A DNA stretch of 64,000 nucleotides, taken from assembly GCA_036924285.1 (NCBI GenBank), contig JAYKYS010000009.1, positions 11,718,001 through 11,782,000 on the forward strand, written 5' to 3'. Position 1 is the stretch's first letter. Each line of letters opens with the position of its first letter. Below the pieces are notes generated by a model, which saw only the letters and a list, made by a program, of their open reading frames with translations, made no database searches and was not told where the DNA came from. Positions 11,664 to 21,089 of the stretch are shown here, piece by piece. A program made the translations under genes and the position numbers. Source of the DNA: Asterella californica. Lineage: Eukaryota > Streptophyta > Marchantiopsida > Marchantiales > Aytoniaceae.

Positions 11664-11942
11664 GAGAATGCCCCACAGGGCTTACAGCCCCCCCATATGC
11701 GCACCAGGTATCTCTCATAGTATATTCAGGTTGACATGCGGAGGCTTAGGCTAGGAAGCCCACGATTAAGAGAGATACCGATCTCCCACCCCTAGATATG
11801 CAGGACGTGGCTGCATATCCAACATAGACTCTCTTCCAGGAGGCCAACATGCCGGAATAGGAACCAGAGGCCAGGAGGGATTGATCCTGAGATCACTTCC
11901 CTCCTAGGCAGGCGCCCTATCACTGGGATGGCCTTTGGTTCC
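11664..11942 (-). mobile_element. Possible tRNA-derived SINE
   Basis: Read on the minus strand from about 11940, there is a tRNA-like head. CCCAGTGATAGGGCGCC resembles an A box, and AGGATCAATCCC, a few tens of bases downstream, resembles a B box (consensus GGTTCRANTCC). Spacing is as in a tRNA gene. A non-tRNA body follows with internal inverted repeats (GGTATCTCTC near 11708 and GAGAGATACC near 11770). The 3' end and TSDs are not defined, and no poly-A or simple tail is clear. It could be coincidence within an unknown repeat. Confidence 0.35.
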
Positions 11943-12330
11943 GTTCAAGAAAGGAAAATTTTCTATACATATGTTTTCATGAGGAAATTTTTCTGTAAAG
12001 TCTTTACTAGCCTTTCCTGCGCTAACTTTTCTATACAACTCCGTTTTTAATGAACAAGGAGTCAAAACTATAGTATTTGTGAACACTTACACACTCACGC
12101 TATCAGATTCTAAGTTCGAGTCACGAGCCAGAATCGACGGATTTCCCTCTTTCACATATTTCTTAGTTTAAAACCCGTACTAACTATTGCATAAAACATT
12201 TTTTGTCAAAACTGGAAGCATGAGGTCGCTCTCCTCGTCGAGCTCTGCATTCTGATGCCCTTCGACCTCTTTCAAGGTGATATCTCAGTCTAAGCTAGGG
12301 ACAGCTTGTCAAGCAAGGCCCCAGCTTAGC

Positions 12331-12373
12331 TCCATACCTTGCCAACTGGTCTTCTGTCAAGTCCCCCTTGGAC
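12331..12373 (-). pseudogene. Left remnant of the D LTR-encoded protein, cut by the C insertion
   Basis: The minus-strand translation reads KGDLTEDQLARYGA, matching family A GDLREDQLAVYG directly after FCYLYV. The preceding residues FCYLYV lie across the C element, ending at about 21090. This proves that C inserted into this gene and that the two flanks were contiguous. Confidence 0.8.
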
Positions 12374-12377
12374 ACGT
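12374..12377 (+). repeat. TSD of element C (ACGT), left; right copy 21086-21089
   Basis: ACGT flanks both ends of the C element exactly at TG...CA. The LTR boundaries are fixed independently by comparing the inner ends of the two LTRs. Confidence 0.85.
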
Positions 12378-13750
12378 TGTCGCGCCATTTGACGGCTACA
12401 TGCTTGACTTTTACTCCGACGCTTAGGTTTGATAGTTCTAGAAGTTAGCTCATATTACTTCTAGTCCTTTATGTATATGTTTGACACCTTTGCATACGGT
12501 GTTAATACTATTTTGAGTCCTAATAGGCTGATAGTATGTTAGTTATCTTGTTCAAGCATTTGTGCGCTTGTACAAGTGACTTCTTACTTGTCTATGACGT
12601 TCAATGTACATAACTTAGGGTTTCCATGCTGATAGGGGTTTGAGCTCATGGGTTGTACTTACTTGTCGCCCATGCACGCTTTCTAGCTAATTTAAGTTAT
12701 TTTTCAGGGCTATGTGTCATTTTAGGTAGTTTAAGTTTTACGTTGGCACTCTAGGGGGCTTGACGTGGTAGCTTATGAGTGTAGATAAGTTACCAGGTAG
12801 TTTAAGGCACAAAAGGACAGTCAAGTGGAGCTATGAACTCCCATTGGTCCATTTTTGTCTTTTGTAAAACTCTAAGTTTAGAAACAGAGCTCTAGAGGGG
12901 AGTTCGAGCAATTGGTGAGGTATCTTCGAAATCTGAGAGCACAGGAAGAGAGAGCTCGTCGTGCCAAGCACTGTCAGTGAAATTTTTGCTCGATTTGGAT
13001 CAATAAACAAGGAGTTATGCCCAATTGAAGTTCGGATTGTGTCAAAACTGCATCACTTTTGTTAATTTTGGGGTTTTCGGTGCCAATTGCAGCAGAATTG
13101 AGGAAATCACTTCAAAACTTCGTGGTTGCGTTCACTGTCAGGAGGGCTACGACTGGCCAAAAAGTTTCAGATCATTTGAGTAACTGAGTAATTCAGGGCG
13201 GCCGCTGAAGCAGAGGGGGTCTGAAAAGCTCTTAATCTAGAGCAGCGACTTTAGAGAAGGAGATCTGGAGTTCTACAAACATTCAGGAGTCCCAACTTCA
13301 CAGGGATGTTCAGCATCCTGTAGACTTCAAATACTGTGAGAAGATTTGAAATTCATCGAGCCAATTCTCTGTTCTATGTCTGAATAGCTGTCTAGGTACC
13401 AGAAATTGCCATAATTCTCTTATTCAGAACTTTTCTGTTCATATCTCCGTGTCAGAATTTGATCTCAGGTTGAAACTTAGTCTGTGAGTTCAGTAGTACC
13501 TCATTTGCATGTAGGGGAAGTTTAGAGGTCTAAACCTTCATAGTTTTCCTCTCTTTGAGTGTCAAAGTTCACCGCTTAAGCCTATTACTACCAGCGAGAC
13601 CTAAATTTCGCTTTTTGAGCATATCAGAGGATCCTACACTCCTGTGTGAGTGTTTATAGCTCCTGTTGTGACCTGAAAGCCAACCTCTTGAGTAAACAAC
13701 CACAGCCAGAAGCCCGGCGCTTTCCTAGGTAGACGGATCACACTCCGACA
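12378..13750 (+). repeat. 5' LTR of C
   Basis: It starts TGTCGCGCCATTTG and ends CACTCCGACA. It carries the signals for transcription, although I cannot place a TATA box with confidence. Confidence 0.95.
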
Positions 13751-13761
13751 TACTCTCTTTT

Positions 13762-13779
13762 TGGTGAACTCGACGTGAA
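13762..13779 (+). promoter_or_regulatory. Putative primer-binding site of C
   Basis: TGGTGAACTCGACGTGAA starts with TGG, the complement of CCA, 11 nt after the LTR. I could not match it to a specific plant tRNA from memory. Confidence 0.4.
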
Positions 13780-13826
13780 ACACCTAGGGTGGGAGTTTTC
13801 TTGAGAGTGTTACAGGATCAGATATC

Positions 13827-16199
13827 ATGGCCAACCAAGGATCATCAAGTGGAGGTGTTGCTGCTGCTCAGCAACCTATTCAGTTTGATGCTGCTACGAT
13901 GAAGATGTTCCAAGCTTTTTCCATGTTTATGCAGGAGCAGCAGAGCACAGAGAGGAAGGAGGTATTAGCAACCAAGGCGTTGCAATCGGTGGTGCATCAG
14001 ATGGATCAGTTCAAGGGGACAGATATTTCCAAGTATGTGCGATACTATGCTAGGGAGATGGAGGTGAACAAGGTACCTGAGAAGGAGATGGTGGAGAACT
14101 TTGAACTTGCTGTTGTCCCTGAGATTCGTGGGCGTGTGAAGGAGCTCAAGCAGCAGCAAGGACAGAGTTGGGAGAGCTTTATGCGCGCTTTGAAGGAGGA
14201 GTACTACACTGAAGATTCAGAGAGGGTGACCAAGAGAACATTCTTGGAGTGGGTGGTGAAACCTAACAAAGATTTGTCTGTAAATGAGTTGTTAAGGGAG
14301 TTTGATCGTCAATATGCTCAGCTTTCTAGGACAGAGAAGCTTACACTAGAGGTTGAGAAGACCGAGCTTTTCCTACAAGCAGCGGACGTGACTATTCAGG
14401 AGAAGCTTGAGCTGTTGCTGGAAGACAAGAGTGAGGAGAGAGGATTGAAGACTGACTGGAAGGAGGTTGAAGAGGCTGTTTCTTTGCTGGCCAAGAGACA
14501 GAGAAGAAGGGACAAGGTGGTGGTAAGTGAAGCAGCACCTCTGATAATTCCTGTCAAGCAGTTGCCTACTAAGCCTGCTTTGGTAATTGCTAGAGAGGAA
14601 GACTCACCGCTTGATGAGTTGATTAAGGGTATGAAGGAGCTTAAGCTTAAGCTCACTAGGTTAGAAGAGAAGGAGCAGAATGTACAACCTGCTATGCAGA
14701 GACCTCAGATGAGAGAAGGCTTTGTTCATCGTTGTATATGGTGTGATAGCCTAGACCATGTAAGGAGAGATTGTGGGGAGTTTTCAGATGCATTGAGGAA
14801 GGATCTGATCTTCTTCAAAGATGGTAAGATCCATTTGAGAGAGACAGGGATGATGTTGGGAACCAACTTTGGCAAGGGTGGTATGAAGAGACTTGTGAAT
14901 GAGATATCAGCATCACATGCTGTTTCTCTTGTGAATGCTGCTACCTGTGGAGTGAAAGTGGAGATGGAGAGAGAGAAAAGGACTACTGGGTTATGGTCTG
15001 ATGTAGTGCGGTCCGTAGCTAGAACAGAGCTAGACAAGGATGTGCTACGAAGGGTTGGCAACTCAATTCGAGAAGCTACAGGATGGAATGATCCTGTGGA
15101 TACTATGTCAGTGCATGCTTATGTTGCAAGAAGTCAGCATGAAGCTGTACTAGAAGAAAAACGCAGGAGGGAGGATGCAGGTGAGGCTTCTACAGCCAAA
15201 CGATCTGCTACCAGGAGTGAAAGGGCTAGACCAGAGACAAGGCAGGAGACAACACCTACTCGGGAGGAGACTATGGAGGATCTACCACCTACAACACCAA
15301 AGGAGAAGGAGAGAAGCAAGGAGAAGGGTAAGATGCCTGCATACAAACTCCAGTCTGATATTGAGATTGCTACAGACCTGAAGCAGGTGTTAGAGAATCG
15401 TATCTTGAATGGGAAGGTTGAGTTTACCTTGGGTGAGATTCTTGGGATAGCAAAGCGTGAGTTCCATGAGGTTATCATAGATATCATCAAGAGGAAACGT
15501 CAGATTTTGGGTGAAGCAGCTACGCTTAACGCTCTAGGGACCAAACTGTCGGAGGATGAGGAGGATGAGATTGCTGGTTACTGCTCTCAAGTATCAGAGG
15601 GAAGATCAGATCAGCACGTGAGGTTTGAAGATGAGGTGGAAGCATCGCAGAAGAGCCATTATTCTCACAACCATTGGGCGAGAGCAACCACAGAGACCTT
15701 AGTGAAGCTGGGAGATCTAGAGGAACCTGTGGTGGCGTTGATTGATCATGGCTCAGAGATTAATCTGATGTCTAAGGAGCTGTACAAGTGTGGGAGGTGG
15801 CCCATAGACACCGATCATGGATGGCTTATCCGTGCTGCCAACAACCAGAGGGGAGAACTCTATGGTGCTTGTCCCAACATCAAGGTAACTGTGGGTGACA
15901 TCAGTGATGTTCAGAATTTCTTTGTGCAAGACATGTCAACCTATCCTATCATTCTAGGGCAGCCTTACATTACTGCTGTTAGAATGGAGACACGAGTTAT
16001 GGATGATGGTTCAGCTTATGCTAGGATACGTAGTAGAGACGGCAAAAGAGCGGTTCAGTTTTTGACCGTTGCTGCAGAACATGAGAGGAATCGTGATAGC
16101 TTGAGAGACCGTCCACTACCTAAGATTACTCAGGAGTTTAGAGAGTCTAGGGGTTTTGGCAGAGTACCATTGAAGAGCGAGACTTCAACGGTACAGTAG
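13827..16199 (+). CDS. gag-pro: C element Gag-protease polyprotein (790 aa)
   Basis: Structural polyprotein of the retrotransposon particle. The N-terminus is Gln/Ala-rich. A helical capsid-like region (about residues 40-230) is followed by one zinc knuckle CIWCDSLDHVRRDC (C303-x2-C-x4-H-x4-C316) and a long charged linker. The aspartic protease active site has the residues D-H-G-S at 640-643, where retropepsins normally have D-S/T-G. ILGQPYI near residues 711-717 fits the hydrophobic C-terminal motif of retropepsins. The ATG at 13827 (TATCATGGCC) is the first in frame, 76 nt after the LTR. The stop is TAG at 16197-16199, about 40 nt past the slippery site, so most ribosomes should make Gag-PR and a fraction Gag-PR-Pol. 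Confidence 0.92.
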   Translation: MANQGSSSGGVAAAQQPIQFDAATMKMFQAFSMFMQEQQSTERKEVLATKALQSVVHQMDQFKGTDISKYVRYYAREMEVNKVPEKEMVENFELAVVPEIRGRVKELKQQQGQSWESFMRALKEEYYTEDSERVTKRTFLEWVVKPNKDLSVNELLREFDRQYAQLSRTEKLTLEVEKTELFLQAADVTIQEKLELLLEDKSEERGLKTDWKEVEEAVSLLAKRQRRRDKVVVSEAAPLIIPVKQLPTKPALVIAREEDSPLDELIKGMKELKLKLTRLEEKEQNVQPAMQRPQMREGFVHRCIWCDSLDHVRRDCGEFSDALRKDLIFFKDGKIHLRETGMMLGTNFGKGGMKRLVNEISASHAVSLVNAATCGVKVEMEREKRTTGLWSDVVRSVARTELDKDVLRRVGNSIREATGWNDPVDTMSVHAYVARSQHEAVLEEKRRREDAGEASTAKRSATRSERARPETRQETTPTREETMEDLPPTTPKEKERSKEKGKMPAYKLQSDIEIATDLKQVLENRILNGKVEFTLGEILGIAKREFHEVIIDIIKRKRQILGEAATLNALGTKLSEDEEDEIAGYCSQVSEGRSDQHVRFEDEVEASQKSHYSHNHWARATTETLVKLGDLEEPVVALIDHGSEINLMSKELYKCGRWPIDTDHGWLIRAANNQRGELYGACPNIKVTVGDISDVQNFFVQDMSTYPIILGQPYITAVRMETRVMDDGSAYARIRSRDGKRAVQFLTVAAEHERNRDSLRDRPLPKITQEFRESRGFGRVPLKSETSTVQ
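16151..16194 (+). promoter_or_regulatory. -1 programmed ribosomal frameshift signal of C
   Basis: The heptamer G GGT TTT at 16151-16157 lies in the correct zero frame and begins directly after the last stop (16148-16150) of the pol frame. A 6-nt spacer (16158-16163) is followed by a 12-pair stem: arm GTACCATTGAAG (16164-16175), 7-nt loop, arm CTTCAACGGTAC (16183-16194), with one A-C mismatch. This is the classic X XXY YYZ plus spacer plus stem-loop layout. Function is inferred, not shown. Confidence 0.85.
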
Positions 16200-19100
16200 A
16201 GCTAGGATTCTCGCCTGATCCAGTAGAGCATGAGGCTTTATCCACTGGCTTCTTAGGATTGACGGCATGTGGGTCAGTGTGTTATAGGAAGGTTGAGAAT
16301 CTGAAGAGGTTTGAGAGGCAACATGTGAAGTGTGTACAGCAGTCTTTGTGGGACAGTGGAGAGTTAGCAGGAGATGAATATATATCTGGAGTGTTTGAAG
16401 AGCAGTATTTGGTAGATACTATAGGGGAGTTGAAATCTATAGTAGAAAGTTCTGTAGATGATGTAGATAGAGTGGTGAGAGTGAGCTCCAAGGAGCTTTA
16501 TGATGTAATTGATAAGTTTATAGATCGACAAGAGGTGTATGTGGAGACCAAGTACAAGTCAGTGGCAAAGAAAGTTAAACCAGTGGCTTTGTCTTTACCA
16601 CTCGACTACAATCAGAAGATGGAGCAAGCTGCACGAGAATCGACGCTCAGAGGACCGAGAAGAATTGGGCACCAGTTCACAGAAACAACACTGAAGGAGC
16701 TGAGGATTGGAGGTGATGGGTTTCTTACTGAGCAAGAGAAGAAGAGCTTCAAGGAGATGCTATCTAGGCATGGTAAGGCGTTTGCGTTTGAGTCACATGA
16801 AGTAGGATGTGTGGATCCAAGTGTAGTTGCACCTATGGTAATCTTTACTATACCGCATGTGCCTTGGAATCTACGTCCTATCCCTGTGCCTAGAGCTCAT
16901 ATGCCAAAGCTGATAGACTTGCTCAATGAGAGGATTAGGATGGGTATCTTGGAACCATCTATAGCTCCCTATTCTAGCAGATGGTTTACTGTTCCGAAGA
17001 AAAGTGGAGCTTTGAGATTCATTCAAGATATGCAGCCAGTTAACAAGGTAACTATCAGGAATATGGGTATAGGACCTATTGTAGACGAGTTTGCGGAGGC
17101 TTTTGCTGGTCGTGCTATCTATTCCATGGGAGACTTATATTCAGGTTATGACCAGTTTCAATTATCCTCTGAGAGTAGAGACTTGACTACAATGAGGACA
17201 CCTTTAGGGTTACTAAGGATGTGCACCTTACCGCAAGGTGCTACCAATTCGGTAGCACATATGATGAATGGCATGAACAAAGTTTTGAGGGACTTCATTC
17301 CTGAAAAAACTATGCCATTCCTTGATGATGTGCCGATCAAAGGGTGTGCTGAGGAGGAGAAGAATGAGGTAAAAGATCAGAGGGGGTGCCGTAAGTTTGT
17401 AGCAGATCACATAGCTGATTGTGATAAGATACTGAGTCGACTGGAAGAGGTTCATTTGACTTTATCAGGAGCCAAGTCTGTGTTTGGAGTACAAGAGGTG
17501 TTAATAGTGGGACATCTGTGTGGATCTTATGGTCGGAAACCTTGTCCAAACAAGGTTGATGCCATCCGAAGGATGAAGGAGACATGTGGATCGGTTACTG
17601 AGGTGAGAAGGTTTCTAGGAGCATGTGTGTTTTATCATATATGGATTCCACACTTTGCACATGTAGCAGATCCGTTGTACAAGCTGCTGAGGAAGGGGCA
17701 AAGATTTCAGTGGCAAGAGGAGCAAAGCGAGTCTATGAGGAAGTTGAAGGATATGTTATCTTCACCACCAACTCTACGGAAGGTAACATATGAGTTGGGC
17801 AGATCTGTTATCCTTACTGTTGATACTAGTCCTATTGGCATTGGATGGGCTGTAGGACAAGACGATGAGGATGGGAATAGATATGTGGTGCGTTTTGGTG
17901 CTAAGGTGTTAAGTTCACGACAGAGAGACTACCCTCAGGTCAAGAGAGAGCTATGGGGAGTAGTTACTGCGATGAAGAGTGACAAGGAATACTTGATAGG
18001 AGCACCTGTGGTTGTGGAAACAGATTGTTTACCTCTCTTGGGAATGATCACTAGCTATACAACTCCAGATATTGCTATGTTGAGGTGGATAGCATATATC
18101 AAGTCCTTGAACCCAGAGTTTAGACATATTGCAGGGAAGGACAATCCTGTGGCAGATATGTTATCAAGGGCTAGGTATTACGATGAGAAAGAAATGATAG
18201 ATGATCAGGAGGATGTGGGAGCAGAGTTCTATTCTAGTGCTCTTGCTAGAAGAGATAGAAGCTGTTTTGCAGCCTCGTTAGAGTTTTTTGAGGAAACTAT
18301 GTATGATGGCGAGTTGTTGGATCTTGGGCGCTATTTGAGTTCACTGGAAAGGCAAGAAGGCTGGTCTGATGCAGATTTCAAGAGGATCCGTAGAATAGCT
18401 TATGGTTACTTTTTACATGGAGGACATCTATGGAAGCGCCCTAAGCTACAAGGAGGTATACCGCAGCGGGTAGTATGTGACTTGGAATTGCAGCAGAAGC
18501 TGATCAAGGAGTTCCATGAGAGTTTATGGGCTGGTCATAGAGGAGTTTGGGCTACATTTGCCAAGATGAAGGAGAAGTATTGGTGGAAGGGTATGTATAA
18601 AGATGTAGTACAGTTTGTTTCATCCTGTATACCCTGCCAGATGTATTCCAACGTACGTCATCGTGATGGATTGCATCCTACTTATCCTTTAGCCATTCAT
18701 TACAAATGGGTAGTTGATCTGGTAACTATGCCATTTGGACTTGGACAAATGAGGTATCTAGTCTTGGCTAGAGAAGATCTATCTAACCAAGTCGAAGGCC
18801 GTGCTCTGAGGACGAAGACCACTGCTAGTGTCTGCCGCTTTCTACTTGAAGATGTTATTTGTAGGTATGGGTGTGTGGGGAAGATCACTGCAGATAGGGG
18901 TGAGCTGGATTCACAAGAAGCAATTGAGTTCTTCAAGCGATTGGGGATCAAGTTGGCGTTAACCACTGCTTACAATCCTGAAGGGAATGGCAAGAGCGAA
19001 CGAGGTCATCCGCCAATCATCAAAGCTTTGGTAAAAGCTTGCAAGGGTAAGATCCGTGAATGGCCTAGACTGCTACCATTTGCTTTGTGGGCAGATCGTA

Positions 19101-19663
19101 CAACTCATAGTACCGTTACAGGTTACATGCCAGCAGAATTGATACTAGGACAGAAACCTGTGATGCCGATTGAGGAGGTTGTGCCTACTTGGAATGTTTT
19201 GCCATGGGAAGATGGTAGAAGTACGGAGGATCTTCTTGCATTAAGGATCCAGCAGTTAGAACGGAGACCTGAGGATGTTGCCAAAGCTGTGGAAAGGTTG
19301 AAGACTGCTAGAGAGAGAAACAAAGGAAGATTTGATAGAACACATAGATTACGACCCAAACCAGTTAAAGAAGGTGATTGGGTGTTAGTCTATGATAGTA
19401 GTCTTGATAATCAGCATAGCACTATCAGGAAGTTCTCCAAGAGATGGTTTGGACCTTATGTGGTGTTAGAAGTTTATGATAATGCCACATACTCCTTGAG
19501 AGAGTTAGATGGTGCAGTGCTCAAGGTACCAGTCGCAAGAAAGAGAATCAAGCTCTTTAGGAGGAGAGGAGAGGACCAGAACGTTGCAGAGTTTACAGAG
19601 GATGAAGCTGAAGACTCAATGGAGGTTGAAGATGAATTTGAAGCTGAAGCTGAAGAGTCTTGA
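16151..19663 (+). CDS. pol: C element Pol (RT, RNase H, integrase), expressed by -1 frameshift
   Basis: The pol frame is open from 16151 to the TGA at 19661-19663. RT spans about 16680-17650 with YSSRWFTVPKK, GDLYSGYDQFQLS, LPQGATNSVAHMMN and the catalytic F-L-D-D at 17318-17329. RNase H begins near 17810 (ILTVDTSPIGIGWAVGQ), with TDCLPLLGM and a final D in PVADMLSR. Integrase has a His/Cys zinc region (EFHESLWAGHRGVW ... CIPCQ) and the D-D-E triad at 18716, 18893 (TADRGE) and 18998 (EGNGKSERGH). A C-terminal KPVKEGDWVLVYD fold follows, then a very acidic tail. No chromodomain is visible. There is no good ATG near the start, which supports frameshift expression from gag-pro. Confidence 0.93.
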   Translation, partial: GFWQSTIEERDFNGTVELGFSPDPVEHEALSTGFLGLTACGSVCYRKVENLKRFERQHVKCVQQSLWDSGELAGDEYISGVFEEQYLVDTIGELKSIVESSVDDVDRVVRVSSKELYDVIDKFIDRQEVYVETKYKSVAKKVKPVALSLPLDYNQKMEQAARESTLRGPRRIGHQFTETTLKELRIGGDGFLTEQEKKSFKEMLSRHGKAFAFESHEVGCVDPSVVAPMVIFTIPHVPWNLRPIPVPRAHMPKLIDLLNERIRMGILEPSIAPYSSRWFTVPKKSGALRFIQDMQPVNKVTIRNMGIGPIVDEFAEAFAGRAIYSMGDLYSGYDQFQLSSESRDLTTMRTPLGLLRMCTLPQGATNSVAHMMNGMNKVLRDFIPEKTMPFLDDVPIKGCAEEEKNEVKDQRGCRKFVADHIADCDKILSRLEEVHLTLSGAKSVFGVQEVLIVGHLCGSYGRKPCPNKVDAIRRMKETCGSVTEVRRFLGACVFYHIWIPHFAHVADPLYKLLRKGQRFQWQEEQSESMRKLKDMLSSPPTLRKVTYELGRSVILTVDTSPIGIGWAVGQDDEDGNRYVVRFGAKVLSSRQRDYPQVKRELWGVVTAMKSDKEYLIGAPVVVETDCLPLLGMITSYTTPDIAMLRWIAYIKSLNPEFRHIAGKDNPVADMLSRARYYDEKEMIDDQEDVGAEFYSSALARRDRSCFAASLEFFEETMYDGELLDLGRYLSSLERQEGWSDADFKRIRRIAYGYFLHGGHLWKRPKLQGGIPQRVVCDLELQQKLIKEFHESLWAGHRGVWATFAKMKEKYWWKGMYKDVVQFVSSCIPCQMYSNVRHRDGLHPTYPLAIHYKWVVDLVTMPFGLGQMRYLVLAREDLSNQVEGRALRTKTTASVCRFLLEDVICRYGCVGKITADRGELDSQEAIEFFKRLGIKLALTTAYNPEGNGKSERGHPPIIKALVKACKGKIREWPRLLPFALWADRTTHSTVTGYMPAELILGQKPVMPIEEVVPTWNVLPWEDGRSTEDLLALRIQQLERRPEDVAKAVERLKTARERNKGRFDRTHRLRPKPVKEGDWVLVYDSSLDNQHSTIRKFSKRWFGPYVVLEVYDNATYSLRELDGAVLKVPVARKRIKLFRRRGEDQNVAEFTEDEAEDSMEVEDEFEAEAEES

Positions 19664-19696
19664 TCTGGATTTGGCACATACCGGAGGATGTGCAGG

Positions 19697-19711
19697 TTCA
19701 GAGGGGGTGGA
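19697..19711 (+). promoter_or_regulatory. Polypurine tract of C
   Basis: AGAGGGGGTGGA lies immediately before the 3' LTR at 19712 and is the expected plus-strand primer. The same sequence precedes the C' LTR on the minus strand (29578-29592). Confidence 0.8.
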
Positions 19712-21085
19712 TGTCGCGCCATTTGACGACTACATGCTTGACTTCTACTCCGACGCTTAGGTTTGATAGTTCTAGAAGTTAGCTCATATTACTTCTAGTC
19801 CTTTATGTATATGTTTGACACCTTTGCATACGGTGTTAATACTATTTTGAGTCCTAATAGGCTGATAGTATGTTAGTTATCTTGTTCAAGCATTTGTGCG
19901 CTTGTACAAGTGACTTCTTACTTGTCTATGACGTTCAATGTACATAACTTAGGGTTTCCATGCTGATAGGGGTTTGAGCTCATGGGTTGTACTTACTTGT
20001 CGCCCATGCACGCTTTCTAGCTAATTTAAGTTATTTTTCAGGGCTATGTGTCATTTTAGGTAGTTTAAGTTTTACGTTGGCACTCTAGGGGGCTTGACGT
20101 GGTAGCTTATGAGTGTAGATAAGTTACCAGGTAGTTTAAGGCACAAAAGGACAGTCAAGTGGAGCTATGAACTCCCATTGGTCCATTTTTGTCTTTTGTA
20201 AAACTCTAAGTTTAGAAACAGAGCTCTAGAGGGGAGTTCGAGAAATTGGTGAGGTATCTTCGAAATCTGAGAGCACAGGAAGAGAGAGCTCGTCGTGCCA
20301 AGCACTGTCAGTGAAATTTTTGCTCGATTTGGATCAATAAACAAGGAGTTATGCCCAATTGAAGTTCGGATTGTGTCAAAACTGCATCACTTTTGTTAAT
20401 TTTGGGGTTTTCGGTGCCAATTGCAGCAGAATTGAGGAAATCACTTCAAAACTTCGTGGTTGCGTTCACTGTCAGGAGGGCTACGACTGGCCAAAAAGTT
20501 TCAGATCATTTGAGTAACTGAGTAATTCAGGGCGGCCGCTGAAGCAGAGGGGGTCTGAAAAGCTCTTAATCTAGAGCAGCGACTTTAGAGAAGGAGATCT
20601 GGAGTTCTACAAACATTCAGGAGTCCCAACTTCACAGGGATGTTCAGCATCCTGTAGACTTCAAATACTGTGAGAAGATTTGAAATTCATCGAGCCAATT
20701 CTCTGTTCTATGTCTGAATAGCTGTCTAGGTACCAGAAATTGCCATAATTCTCTTATTCAGAACTTTTCTGTTCATATCTCCGTGTCAGAATTTGATCTC
20801 AGGTTGAAACTTCGTCTGTGAGTTCAGTAGTACCTCATTTGCATGTAGGGGAAGTTTAGAGGTCTAAACCTTTCATAGTTTTCCTCTCTTTGAGTGTCAA
20901 AGTTCACCGCTTAAGCCTATTACTACCAGCGAGACCTAAATTTCGCTTTTTGAGCATATCAGAGGATCCTACACTCCTGTGTGAGTGTTTATAGCTCCTG
21001 TTGTGACCTGAAAGCCAACCTCTTGAGTAAACAACCACAGCCAGAAGCCCGGCGCTTTCCTAGGTAGACGGATCACACTCCGACA
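19712..21085 (+). repeat. 3' LTR of C
   Basis: 1,374 bp, nearly identical to the 5' LTR. Differences noted by eye are in GACGGCT/GACGACT, CTTTTACT/CTTCTACT, CGAGCAAT/CGAGAAAT and CTTAGTC/CTTCGTC, plus one extra T in AACCTTTCAT. Confidence 0.95.
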
Positions 21086-21089
21086 ACGT

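Larger units (their letters stand above)
10426..12377. other. Unclassified repeat region (possible diverged minus-strand LTR, then left remnant of D)
   Basis: No gene is supported here. At 10426 a TGTCGAGG terminus with a following stretch (GCCTTCTGGCTGTGAT) resembles the minus-strand end of the C' LTR at 26454, suggesting a diverged C-like LTR. Minus-strand promoter-like TATATA lies near 11320. GCAAGGCC-type motifs at about 11393 and 12313 also occur in the D region (about 22685 and 23155), so at least the right part belongs to D. The last bases before 12378 encode, on the minus strand, a piece of the D LTR protein. Confidence 0.4.
12378..21085 (+). mobile_element. Full-length family C Ty3/gypsy retrotransposon
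   Basis: LTRs of 1,373 and 1,374 bp (12378-13750 and 19712-21085) differ at about four substitutions plus one 1-bp indel by eye, so the insertion is recent. The internal region has a putative PBS, gag-protease (13827-16199), a -1 frameshift signal and pol (to 19663). A purine tract lies just before the 3' LTR. A 4-bp TSD (ACGT) flanks it. Both long frames are open, so this copy may be autonomous. It sits inside the D LTR gene. Confidence 0.95.

Noticed and set aside
10426..11664. Complete solo LTR from TGTCGAGG to AACCCCAACA
   Set aside because: Both ends look LTR-like, but the flanks (TACGA and CTTAT) do not form a TSD and there is no internal confirmation.
14396..15490. Antisense ORFs of 86-118 codons opposite C gag
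   Set aside because: They are Ser/Leu-rich mirror frames of a well-supported gene, with no conserved motifs.
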